This document shows positions 17,797 to 26,216 of a DNA stretch of 64,000 bases, in pieces. The translations under genes were made by a program, and so were the position numbers. The stretch comes from MTP4 sp9310u (GTDB taxonomy: Archaea > Halobacteriota > Methanosarcinia > Methanosarcinales > Methanosarcinaceae). Numbering within the stretch: position 1 is the first letter of the stretch; every line of letters begins with the position of its first letter. The notes under the pieces are model-generated. The model was not told where the DNA came from. It saw only the letters and a list, made by a program, of their open reading frames with translations, and made no database searches. The stretch lies in assembly GCA_030627005.1 (NCBI GenBank), contig DAOUSW010000005.1:1-64000 (forward strand), in the 5' to 3' direction.

Positions 17797-18717
17797 ATGA
17801 AGCGTATCATTACCCCGAAAACCCCCAACCCTAAAAAACAAAGTGAAATCAAAGTGGTTTTTATGCAACCTGAGTTATTAGATGTCGTATTTCGTTCCAG
17901 AAAAAGAAGTGACCTGCTTTTGCTCCTGGGAGAGGAAGCCAGAACAATCGAAGAAATAAAAACCATTCTTGACGTTTCCCCCACAGCCATCCTGCCTCAG
18001 ATCAAAAGGCTTACAGACAGCAGCCTTGTGGTTCAGAGGGACGGGTATTATGAATTGACTGGCCTGGGAGAAGAGGTCGTCAAGAAGGTCCGGCCCCTTG
18101 TCGATGTCCTGACCCTGCTAGAGCGAAACGACTACTGGCTGGAGCACGACCTTAACGGAATTCCCCAATATCTGCAGGACCGGCTCGGAGACCTCAAAGA
18201 CTTCCGCCTGATCGAACCCGACCCCTGCCAGATTTTTGAACCCCGAACGGAAATCGTAAATTTCATTTCGGCTTCAAGTCATTTGATGGTTTTCTCTTCT
18301 TTTTTCAGGCCCGAGTTCCTGCCTATTTATTCCAAGCTCGGCAGGAAAGGTGCAAAAGTTTCCCTGATCTTAACTGAGTCGGTACTTGAAAAAACCCTGC
18401 ACAATTATGAACGGAAGCTTAAGAAATTTACAGATATGCCCAATACCGAACTTTTCGTCTGTAATGACGGGGTCAAGCTTGCCGAACTTATCGTATCTGA
18501 CCAGGGAGTGCTGGTTTCCCTCTTTGCCAGCAACGGCAGGTTCCACCACGATCATGCTTTCTGTTCCGGCCCTCAGGCTCTCGACTGGGTAAAGGAACTT
18601 TTTGAGTTCTATAAATCCCGTTCCAGGTTAATCAAAAACTCAAGGGGAATGGAAAGTTTTTCCTGCACTTCCGGGGCCGGTTTCCTGTCCGAATCTCCCC
18701 TGATCAGTTTGCATTAA
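17797..18717 (+). CDS. Msr-type methanol regulator (HTH plus FilR1 domain)
   Basis: Transcription regulator of the Methanosarcina Msr family, which switches mtaCB isozyme operons. The N-terminal winged helix (KRSDLLLLLGEEARTIEEIK, ILDVSPTAILPQIKRL, GYYELTGLGEEVVKKV) is followed by the FilR1/DUF1724 domain (from about residue 120; FSSFFRPEFLPIYSKLGRKG). It faces mtaC and is followed by a second family member about 100 bp on. Position implies control of the adjacent mtaCB; direction (activator) is from known Msr proteins. An internal ATG at 17863 (MQPELLDVVF) aligns with the start of the second copy and may be the real start. The C-terminal 30 residues have no counterpart in the second copy. 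Confidence 0.88.
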   Translation: MKRIITPKTPNPKKQSEIKVVFMQPELLDVVFRSRKRSDLLLLLGEEARTIEEIKTILDVSPTAILPQIKRLTDSSLVVQRDGYYELTGLGEEVVKKVRPLVDVLTLLERNDYWLEHDLNGIPQYLQDRLGDLKDFRLIEPDPCQIFEPRTEIVNFISASSHLMVFSSFFRPEFLPIYSKLGRKGAKVSLILTESVLEKTLHNYERKLKKFTDMPNTELFVCNDGVKLAELIVSDQGVLVSLFASNGRFHHDHAFCSGPQALDWVKELFEFYKSRSRLIKNSRGMESFSCTSGAGFLSESPLISLH

Positions 18718-18820
18718 CGGGTACGAAAGTTTCAAAAATGGTTCAGGAGACAGTTTTATCTCCCTCTCCTGACTCCCGGTTTTTCAAAATACACGATGCT
18801 ATTTCCGGAGGTTGATTTGA

Positions 18821-19612
18821 ATGACCATGGACCTGCAGTTGATTGATACGATTTTCTTTTCGGAAAAAAGAAAGAACCTTCTCATGTTCCTGATGGAGGG
18901 ACCTAAAACTATCGATGAGATCAAGACGGAACTCGACGTCAGTTCCAGCCCTATCATGGCCCAGATCCGGGTCCTGCTAAAGGACGGACTTCTGGTGCAG
19001 AAAGAGAGCCACTACGAACTTTCGGTCAAAGGAAAATTAATTGCCCCCAGGATGCAGCCTCTGCTTTCCACTTTCCGGGTCTTTGATGAGAACCATGAGT
19101 ACTGGGCAAGCCAGGACCTGTACACCCTTCCGCAGCACCTCCGGGAAAGGCTCGGGGAGCTGGGGTCCTGCCGGGAAATCGTGCCTGATAGGACTCATAT
19201 CTTTGATTATCCTCCTGAGATTATGAACAACCTGTACAGGGCAAAAACAATCATGGAAATATCTTCCTTTTTCCGCCCCGGCTATCCGGGGCTTTATCTG
19301 GACCTTGTCCGGAAAGGCGTCGAAGTCTCAATTGTCCTTGACCGGCCCATATTCAAAAAACTGGCCTCGGAATACAGGGCTGATGTGGAAGCTTTCATAA
19401 GCATGGAAAATGCAAGCCTCTACGTCTGCGAGCATAACATCGAACTTGCTTCCAGTCTGGTAACGGACCGTTTCACTTCCATCTCCCTGGTTTCCAAAGA
19501 CGGGAGGTACTATAACCACGAAATGGTAAGCTTTGAAGAAAGCGCCTTTGCCTGGGGACAGGAACTTTTCGGTTACTACAGGGATATGTCGAAACAGATA
19601 ACCGAGCTCTGA
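18821..19612 (+). CDS. Msr-type methanol regulator, second copy
   Basis: A 263-residue paralogue of the preceding gene: winged helix at residues 1-85 (FFSEKRKNLLMFLMEGPKTI, LDVSSSPIMAQIRVLLKDG) and FilR1 domain after that (SSFFRPGYPGLYLDLVRKGV). The ATG at 18821 follows CGGAGGTTGAT at good spacing. In characterised Methanosarcina, pairs of Msr proteins act together on one methanol operon, so these two probably jointly regulate mtaCB next door. Confidence 0.88.
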   Translation: MTMDLQLIDTIFFSEKRKNLLMFLMEGPKTIDEIKTELDVSSSPIMAQIRVLLKDGLLVQKESHYELSVKGKLIAPRMQPLLSTFRVFDENHEYWASQDLYTLPQHLRERLGELGSCREIVPDRTHIFDYPPEIMNNLYRAKTIMEISSFFRPGYPGLYLDLVRKGVEVSIVLDRPIFKKLASEYRADVEAFISMENASLYVCEHNIELASSLVTDRFTSISLVSKDGRYYNHEMVSFEESAFAWGQELFGYYRDMSKQITEL

Positions 19613-19635
19613 TTATACCGGGAGATAATTATCGA

Positions 19636-19752
19636 GCTAACTTTTATGGTCATTTCAATGCCCTTTTATTGTGGAAATAACCTTTATGGTTACTTCACTA
19701 CCTCTCTATTATTCGAATAACCTTTATGGTTATTTCAATGCCTATTTTTTGT
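19636..19752. repeat. Three imperfect ~50-bp repeats
   Basis: Three imperfect copies of a segment around CTTTATGGTTATTTCAATGCC, spaced about 50 bp apart, lie between the second msr gene and the glycosylase gene. Function unknown; they could be decayed hairpin repeats. Confidence 0.65.
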
Positions 19753-19804
19753 CAGTTTTTGTTCCCAAAGCTTAAAATAGCCTTAAAACAGCCTTCCAGA
19801 AGCT

Positions 19805-20290
19805 ATGAAAAAAAGAGGCTTTTCCCCTGTCCTGGATGAAAATACCGAAATTCTGGTACTCGGCTCCCTTCCGAGTGACGAGTCCATCAGAAAACAGCAG
19901 TACTACGGAAACCCGGGAAATGACTTCTGGAGGCTGCTCGGGGGAGCTCTTGAGGAAGCCCTGCAGGAAATGGACTATGAAACTCGGCTTGAGACCCTGA
20001 AAAGACATGGGGTTGGTTTATGGGACGTGTTCAAAGCCGGCTGGCGGGAAGGGAGCCTTGATTCAGGGATCGGGGATGAAGAAATAAACAATTTTTCAAA
20101 ACTGAAGGAACTGGCTCCGGAGCTCAGGCTGGTCTGTTTCAACGGCAAAAAAGCGGGAGAATACGAGGTCTTGCTCAGGAAAATGGGTTACGAGACAAAA
20201 GTTCTCCCTTCTTCAAGCGGGGCAAACCGGAGGTATTCGATAAAGAGGGTGCAGGAATGGGAAGCTGTTTTCAAGCTCGGCAATGAGTGA
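19805..20290 (+). CDS. Hypoxanthine-DNA glycosylase, UDG family 6
   Basis: Removes deaminated adenine (hypoxanthine) from DNA in base-excision repair; this UDG family was first characterised from Methanosarcina. The 161-residue protein has the family 6 active-site block LVLGSLPSDESIRKQQYYGN followed by PGNDFWRLLGG, the middle segment GVGLWDVF, and the C-terminal LPSSSGANRRYS loop in place of the usual HPS motif. The gene is single, with a weak ribosome-binding site. Confidence 0.9.
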   Translation: MKKRGFSPVLDENTEILVLGSLPSDESIRKQQYYGNPGNDFWRLLGGALEEALQEMDYETRLETLKRHGVGLWDVFKAGWREGSLDSGIGDEEINNFSKLKELAPELRLVCFNGKKAGEYEVLLRKMGYETKVLPSSSGANRRYSIKRVQEWEAVFKLGNE

Positions 20291-20395
20291 TGATGGGTGG
20301 TTACGATAAATAAAAATCAATGACGGGCACTAAAGAGTACTAAAGAGCAATACGGGATAGCAGCGTCTTTCCATTCTTATTTTCGGGTGGCTTAC

Positions 20396-20575
20396 TTATT
20401 CGACTTCAATCGCTCCTAAAGTGCAGTTCTCTTCACAGGCCCCGCAGTCCACACATTCCTCTTCGTCCACGACGGCAATGCCCTCCTCCTCGTCAAGAGT
20501 AATTGCTTCTACAGGGCACTCTTCCACACAGGTTCTACAGCCGGTGCATTCTTCTTTATCGACTTTTGCTGGCGT
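20396..20575 (-). CDS. 2[4Fe-4S] ferredoxin with ACG start
   Basis: A 59-residue bacterial-type ferredoxin carrying low-potential electrons. Two cluster motifs are visible, CTGCRTCVEECP and CVDCGACEENCT; the second has Thr where Pro usually follows the last cysteine. The C-terminus is GAIEVE. No ATG, GTG or TTG exists in frame upstream: a stop codon lies nine codons before the first residue of the core. ACG CCA GCA AAA GTC at 20575 aligns with the MPAKV start of Methanosarcina ferredoxins, and AAGGAG lies ten bases upstream, so initiation at ACG is the best reading. A point mutation that killed the start codon is the alternative. Confidence 0.75.
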   Translation of the reverse strand, partial: TPAKVDKEECTGCRTCVEECPVEAITLDEEEGIAVVDEEECVDCGACEENCTLGAIEVE

Positions 20576-21193
20576 TTTCTTTCAACTCCTTTGCTTCGTT
20601 TAAGGATAATATGGTTCTTTTCTTATTTATTTTATTCTCTTTATATATCTATGTGCCAGCTCCTCTTTGTCGTTTTACCTGTTGATGGGCTTCCTTGCTT
20701 GAGCTTCAAATTCGTCCCTTTTTTCGGAAATCCTTTTTAGGAATGTTCTCTCCCGCTTTTGTCCGATTTTGAGAATATCGGGGTAAATTTGTTGTACACA
20801 TATTGTTCTTTTTTACTTTGTTTTGTCCCCCCTGTCAACTATAATCAAAATAAACATGTAAAAAATTGTCATACAAAATTTCCTGTACAATTGTTCTTAA
20901 AGGTGAAAATATCTTTGGAGATAAAAGTTAAAGTGTCAATCCAATTCTAAATCCAACTCTAAATCATCCGGATCGTTTGCTTCCTCCAAGCAATAAACAT
21001 TTTATATATAATTTTAACAAAGTATATATGTAAAATGTTACTAACTTTCCATGCGACTTCATAAAATAAAAAGAATGTAAACTCTGCTACAAATGTCTTA
21101 AAACTTCTCATAAAATTGAAAATCAATACTCTGGGGCATTACATGGACATATCCACAAAAGACCAAAGATGGAGGGGCCTGGCCAGGAGGATA
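20576..21193. other. AT-rich intergenic region
   Basis: No gene is supported. The stretch 20740-21060 is strongly AT-rich with many TATA-like words and may contain divergent promoters for the ferredoxin and for the lipoprotein-protease pair. Confidence 0.45.
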
Positions 21194-21586
21194 ATGCGCC
21201 ATTCCTCAATTTACTTCCTTATTATAATATTTACTACATTTGCAATCGGCTGCATTGAAGATGAGCCCTCTCAAAATTTTTCTGATACTCTTCCGGAGGA
21301 TCAAAATTTTTCTGATACTCTTCCGGAGGGTCAAAACAATTCCAGGACCAACATAAGTGAAAATATAGAGAATACGCTGGTCGGACACCAAATTGTATAC
21401 TATGACATAGCCGGTGAGCCCAGGTCTTACAACATATCCAAAAAAGATATTCGTAGTATTGAAAAGTCCGAATCGAACGGTGAGGTCATATGGATCGCAA
21501 CAGTCGGGTCCGGTATGCAATGGGGGATACACCTCAACAGTACCGGCGAGTCGATCCTCGAAGAAATCCAATTATTCAGGACATAA
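21194..21586 (+). CDS. Small lipoprotein upstream of protease
   Basis: A 130-residue protein with a signal peptide (SSIYFLIIIFTTFAIGC) and lipobox cysteine, then a short repeat in which QNFSDTLPE occurs twice back to back, and a small C-terminal domain (DIAGEPRSYNISKKDIRSIE ... QWGIHLNSTGESILEEIQL). Family unknown. The ATG at 21194 is placed by a near-perfect AGGAGG four bases upstream; an upstream frame to 21116 lacks one. The protease gene begins 13 bp after it, so the two are probably cotranscribed and the lipoprotein may be a partner. Confidence 0.7.
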   Translation: MRHSSIYFLIIIFTTFAIGCIEDEPSQNFSDTLPEDQNFSDTLPEGQNNSRTNISENIENTLVGHQIVYYDIAGEPRSYNISKKDIRSIEKSESNGEVIWIATVGSGMQWGIHLNSTGESILEEIQLFRT

Positions 21587-21599
21587 AGAAGGTGTTAAT

Positions 21600-24500
21600 A
21601 TAAAAACGGGAATCTGTATCTTCTTATTATTTATATTCTTATTATCCACAACCGGAAGCGCAGTCTCTGATGAATTTCATTCGAGCAGGGAAGCTATTTC
21701 TGAGGCACAGGTGAACACCGGGCAAGTTCCTGTGAACAAAGAAGCCCTATTCGCAGCAAAATACGGACCTGGCTGGAAAGTTTCGATAGACGGGGACTCA
21801 AACCTGCCGAGGAGAATGGTGGGAAGCAGTATCGAACTTACAGGAGTCTCCGAAGGGGCAGAGCCTGAAGTCAGGAAATTCATTGCTGATAACAGCCAGG
21901 TCTTCAGTCTGGATTCCGCAGAACTGGAGCTTATAAAAGAGGACCATGACCCTTCGCTATATGGAAAAGGCAGTGGTATAAGCAACCTTGTCTACAGGCA
22001 GTCGTATAAGGGGGTCCCCGTATATTCCTCAAGGGTCGGGGTCACTGTAAACGACGGGAAGCTCGTGGCTGTGGATTCCAGCTATTTTCCCGATATAACG
22101 GCCCCAACGGAAGCTTCAATAGATGAAATACAGGCTCTTTCTGCCGCAGGCAGAAATCTTGGTATTGATATTGCAGCACCTGTTACACCCCTGAGTTCGG
22201 TCTCGCTGGAAGAATTTTCCAGACCGGAACTTTCCGGGCCTGCCTCCGGGAAAAACGCTACCAAAGCGGAGCAGGTTTCCCTTGTGATCTATCCTGTGGA
22301 AAACGAAGGCGGCTATGAATACCACCTTGCCTATGAAATTGAACTGGCTCCCATCAAGGAGCCTCTGAGCGCCTGGGTTTATTTTGTGGATGCAAATGAC
22401 GGGCAGGTCCTGTACAGGTATGACCGGATGATCCCTTTCACTATTAACGGGAACGTGACCGGTACAGTGTACCCCGAATGCCCTGCCGATACTCCTATAA
22501 ACGTTCCTTTCCGGAACCAGACAGTATCGGTATTTAATGATACAAATAAAGTTCTCTTTTCTGAAAGATTTGACGATGCCACAGGGTATGCAGTAACTTC
22601 CAATCCTATCGACCTGACCGGTGCGGTCAATTCCAGATTAAATTTCAGCACCAGATATGATCTCGAATCAGAGTATGATTATGCACATGCGGCTATTTCC
22701 GAAGACGGGAATTTATTCTATTTCATAGGAAATTTTACCGGCACCCGGGATTCCTGGACAGATGAGTCCATAGATATATCAAATTATGACGGGGAGCAGG
22801 TCTGGATCGGGTTTTTTTATGTCACCGATGAATACGTTCTCGGTGAAGGCTTCTACGCAGACAACATCATAGTCTCCAGTGATAATGGGGTAGTGTTTGC
22901 TGATGACCTGGAAAACGGTGATGAAAACTGGGACTTTAATATATTCAGTCTAAAAAATACATTTCTTAACCCGGTAACAGCAACAACGGACGGGAGAGGT
23001 TTCTACAGCATCCCGGACCCGGCAGAAGACGTTTACATCTATTCGGATTTCAGCGGCCCCTATGTGAAGGTTATCAATGAGGACAAAACGAATACCTTTG
23101 TTGAATTTAACCTGAGCTCTCCAACACACGACTGGAACTGGGCTGATGTGGATACTTCCTATGAAAGGGAGGAGTCCAACGTATTCTACCATGTGAATGT
23201 CATCCATGACTATTTCACAACCGGAAGTCCCTTTGACATACACTCTATGGACTACCAGACAATTGCCATCGTAGAGTACGGGTCGGAAACCGGGAATGCG
23301 TTTTCGGACGGGACTGACATCTATTTATGTGCAGCAGGGGACAGGTATGAGTCTACGGCCGTCCTTAGCGATGCTATCTACCACGAGTATACACACAGCG
23401 TTGTTGATCATGTCTATACGACAGATCTGCCGTACAGGGATGAATCCGGAGCCCTTAATAAAGGCTGGGCGGACTATTTTGCATGCACGGTTAACAATAA
23501 TTCCGTTGTAGGAGAGGGATTCTATGTTAGTAGCGGCAGTGGCCTGAGAAACATAAATAATACCTGTCGGTACCCCGATGATATTGTTGGAGAGTCTCAT
23601 TATGATAGCCGGATTATATCGGGTGCCATGTGGGACCTCAGGGAGCTTCTGGGTGCTGAGCTTGCTGACGAACTGGTCCTCAGGGGCATGAAACTCGAGC
23701 CTCAGGACTTCCGGGAATACCTCGAAGATATACTGATAGTCGATGATGACAATGCCGACCTGAGCGACGGGACGCCTCATATCAATGCTATCTGCAAAGC
23801 ATTCTATGTAAACCACGGGATAGACACGGAATTCTTCGATTCCGTCGCCCCGGAGCTTTCCGGGAAATCTCCTTCCGGCGGTTCATATATTTCCAGCAAC
23901 ACAACGCCTATAGCCGCCAATATAACATATTTGATTGACGTAGACCCTTCATCTATTTGCATGACGGTTAACGGGGAACCTGCCGCAGTAACAAAAACAG
24001 AAATAAACAAAGGTTACAGGGTCGAAAACATCCCCTTAATGCCATACGGGGATGGTGAAGTCGCGGTTTGTTTGAATGTATCGGATGCCGCAGACAACTT
24101 TATTTCCAGCAGCTGGTCATTCTTCGTGGATACAAAATCCCCTCTCTCAAATACTCCGGAGGATACGGAATTTTCAGCAAACAGCACCACGTACTTCACA
24201 GGCTGGAAGCTTTTTGACCTGTATCCGGGGTACTACCGGGTATTATGCGATGGGGAAGAGATTGTACCCCCTGCGCAGTGGGCAAATGATACTCAGCTCT
24301 CAATCCCGGTGAATACCGATCTCGGGATCGGGGATTTTAACTACACCATTCAATACAACGATACTGTCGGAAACTATGGTGAGCAGGACACAGTTCTCAT
24401 AACCATTGATTACTTCCCGGCTCCAAAAATCAACATAAGCTCCCCGGTAGACGGCTATTCAACGACATCCGGTTCAGTAACGGTTACTGGAACCGTAAAC

Positions 24501-25463
24501 GGCACCGGATCATTACCCTCGGTTACCGTAAACGGGGTTGATGCAGACCTTTCCCTTGAAGGTTTCAATGGCACATTCTCACAAACAGTATCCCTCTCCC
24601 TGGGCATAAATACGATATCTGCAAATGCCACAGATGCTCGCGGGAGCACTAACAAAACTTTCATAAATGTCACAAGAACCTCACTTTCAACAGATAGTGG
24701 CGGAAGCAGCGGTGGAAGCAGTGGCGGAAGCAGTGGAAGTAGTGGAAGTAGTGGAAGCAGCGGCGGTGGCGGAGGGGGTGGATCCCCCGAACCTGCGAGT
24801 AATGTTGAGATCAAGGAACTTTCCCAGCAGTTCGTGACAAATGGGAACCGTATAAGGTTCGCGTTCACGCAGGAAGTCACTCCTGTAGTTTATGTGGAAT
24901 TCGATGCCAGAAGAAGTTTTGGGAAAACCACAACCATTATAGAAGAACTGAAGGGGAAGTCCTTCCTGACTCCTGCCGAACCCGAAGGAGAAGTCTACAA
25001 GCACCTTAATATCTGGGTTGGAAACGGAGGTGTGGCAACCCCGGAAAATATCGGCAACCCTGTCATCGGGTTTAAGGTTGAGAAATCCTGGCTGGAGGAA
25101 AACGATATTTCAGAATCCTCTATCAAACTGTGGAGGTATAATGATGATGTGTGGAATTTACTCCTCCCGGATACAGTAGGGGAAGACGATGAATATGTCT
25201 ACTTCGAGGCCGAGACCCCGGGCTTCTCACCTTTTGCCATAACAGGTGGCACACAGGAAGAGCCTGGAGTAGAAGTAAGCACTCTGGAAATTTTCCCGAT
25301 GAAAAATCAGACCGATGCTTCGGCCGAGCCCGCTGAACAGTCCGAATCCGGAGAGAACTTTGAACAGCCCGAATCCGGAGAGAGGAATGCAGCAGGTCTG
25401 GATTTTAGATTTGTAGTGGGGCTGCTCGCCTGTGTATTCCTGGTTGTAAGGAGGAGAAGCTGA
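21600..25463 (+). CDS. Secreted M4-like metalloprotease with PGF-type C-terminus
   Basis: A protein of about 1287 residues: signal peptide (ICIFLLFIFLLSTTGSAVS), FTP-type propeptide (residues about 30-250), an inserted beta domain, the thermolysin-like domain with HEYTH at residue 595, Ig-like repeats (about 750-1020), a Gly/Ser linker, a PGF-pre-PGF domain (about 1065-1220; ending ETPGFSPFAITGG) and a C-terminal membrane helix with a basic end. Oddity: the zinc ligand Glu that follows HExxH in the family (GAxNE) is Lys621 here (GALNKGWADYF), so activity is doubtful; the catalytic-site histidine region SHYDSR is present. Start: ATA at 21600 follows AAGAAGGTG at five bases and begins the signal peptide as IKTGICIF; no standard start fits. 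Confidence 0.82.
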   Translation: MKTGICIFLLFIFLLSTTGSAVSDEFHSSREAISEAQVNTGQVPVNKEALFAAKYGPGWKVSIDGDSNLPRRMVGSSIELTGVSEGAEPEVRKFIADNSQVFSLDSAELELIKEDHDPSLYGKGSGISNLVYRQSYKGVPVYSSRVGVTVNDGKLVAVDSSYFPDITAPTEASIDEIQALSAAGRNLGIDIAAPVTPLSSVSLEEFSRPELSGPASGKNATKAEQVSLVIYPVENEGGYEYHLAYEIELAPIKEPLSAWVYFVDANDGQVLYRYDRMIPFTINGNVTGTVYPECPADTPINVPFRNQTVSVFNDTNKVLFSERFDDATGYAVTSNPIDLTGAVNSRLNFSTRYDLESEYDYAHAAISEDGNLFYFIGNFTGTRDSWTDESIDISNYDGEQVWIGFFYVTDEYVLGEGFYADNIIVSSDNGVVFADDLENGDENWDFNIFSLKNTFLNPVTATTDGRGFYSIPDPAEDVYIYSDFSGPYVKVINEDKTNTFVEFNLSSPTHDWNWADVDTSYEREESNVFYHVNVIHDYFTTGSPFDIHSMDYQTIAIVEYGSETGNAFSDGTDIYLCAAGDRYESTAVLSDAIYHEYTHSVVDHVYTTDLPYRDESGALNKGWADYFACTVNNNSVVGEGFYVSSGSGLRNINNTCRYPDDIVGESHYDSRIISGAMWDLRELLGAELADELVLRGMKLEPQDFREYLEDILIVDDDNADLSDGTPHINAICKAFYVNHGIDTEFFDSVAPELSGKSPSGGSYISSNTTPIAANITYLIDVDPSSICMTVNGEPAAVTKTEINKGYRVENIPLMPYGDGEVAVCLNVSDAADNFISSSWSFFVDTKSPLSNTPEDTEFSANSTTYFTGWKLFDLYPGYYRVLCDGEEIVPPAQWANDTQLSIPVNTDLGIGDFNYTIQYNDTVGNYGEQDTVLITIDYFPAPKINISSPVDGYSTTSGSVTVTGTVNGTGSLPSVTVNGVDADLSLEGFNGTFSQTVSLSLGINTISANATDARGSTNKTFINVTRTSLSTDSGGSSGGSSGGSSGSSGSSGSSGGGGGGGSPEPASNVEIKELSQQFVTNGNRIRFAFTQEVTPVVYVEFDARRSFGKTTTIIEELKGKSFLTPAEPEGEVYKHLNIWVGNGGVATPENIGNPVIGFKVEKSWLEENDISESSIKLWRYNDDVWNLLLPDTVGEDDEYVYFEAETPGFSPFAITGGTQEEPGVEVSTLEIFPMKNQTDASAEPAEQSESGENFEQPESGERNAAGLDFRFVVGLLACVFLVVRRRS

Positions 25464-25528
25464 GGCTTCTCTTCCTGCCACTAATTCAAAAAAAATTTTA
25501 AAGTCCCGGTGCTTACAAAAATCCTTTA

Positions 25529-26177
25529 TCAGGGGATGTGGAATCTTAATCTGTAGTCATAGCTTCTGGCTTCCTCCGGAAGCTTTTCCAGTTCGGAGTA
25601 TATGTCCTTCACCTTCCCTGTCACCTTACCGTCCCTCCGTATCCTCCGATGCAAGGTTCAACATGTCCCACAGCTGTTTGGAAAGCAGGGAATCTTTTTC
25701 TGATAAATTCATCAAAAGGTCAATAAGTTCTGATTTTTCCATCCGCTCCAGGTACTCCTTTAACTCTGTCCGACAAACCTGATACGAATTCGGGGTCTTC
25801 CCGGCGGGCAGGGCAGGTCCCTTTCTGGCCATAATAAGCAGTGTGTCCCCTTCGGGAACAACCGGAACTTCCTCCCCCATCTCTACGAGTTCAAGGTATT
25901 CAAGCACGGCTGCAACCCCGTGTTTGCAGTCATGTTCAATCGGACAGGTGCAGGTGGAGTTAAGTTTCCCTTTTTCCAGAGACACTTCCGTAAAATATTC
26001 GACTGTTCCCAGTACCCTGGCGATCAGGCTACCTTCCGAGCTGCGCTTAATCTCTTTTACCCTTTCTTCGTCCTGGTACTTCATTCCCTCTGAAGTGGCT
26101 TTTTCTCCTGCCCAGGTCTGGAGGTCACCCCACCTGAGTTCCCGGAAGGTGTCGGGGCTTTCCTGGCTGGATTTCAT
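25529..26177 (-). pseudogene. SWIM zinc-finger protein, truncated paralogue
   Basis: A decayed relative of the next gene (26217-28139). The first 183 residues (ORF 25626-26177) carry the SWIM finger CTCPIEHDCKH and the surrounding homologous sequence (LRWGDLQTWAGEKATSEGMK; YFTEVSLEKGKLNSTC). Translation then stops at 25626, but in another frame the sequence GKVKDIYSELEKLPEEARSY continues to a stop at 25529 and aligns with GIVRGISSELDLLWEEAQEY of the intact paralogue, so a frameshift plus a large 3' deletion removed the rest. It may still be expressed as a short SWIM protein. Confidence 0.65.
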
Positions 26178-26216
26178 GGTCAGGTATTTCGAGAAGGTGG
26201 TATAAAAAACAGGGGT

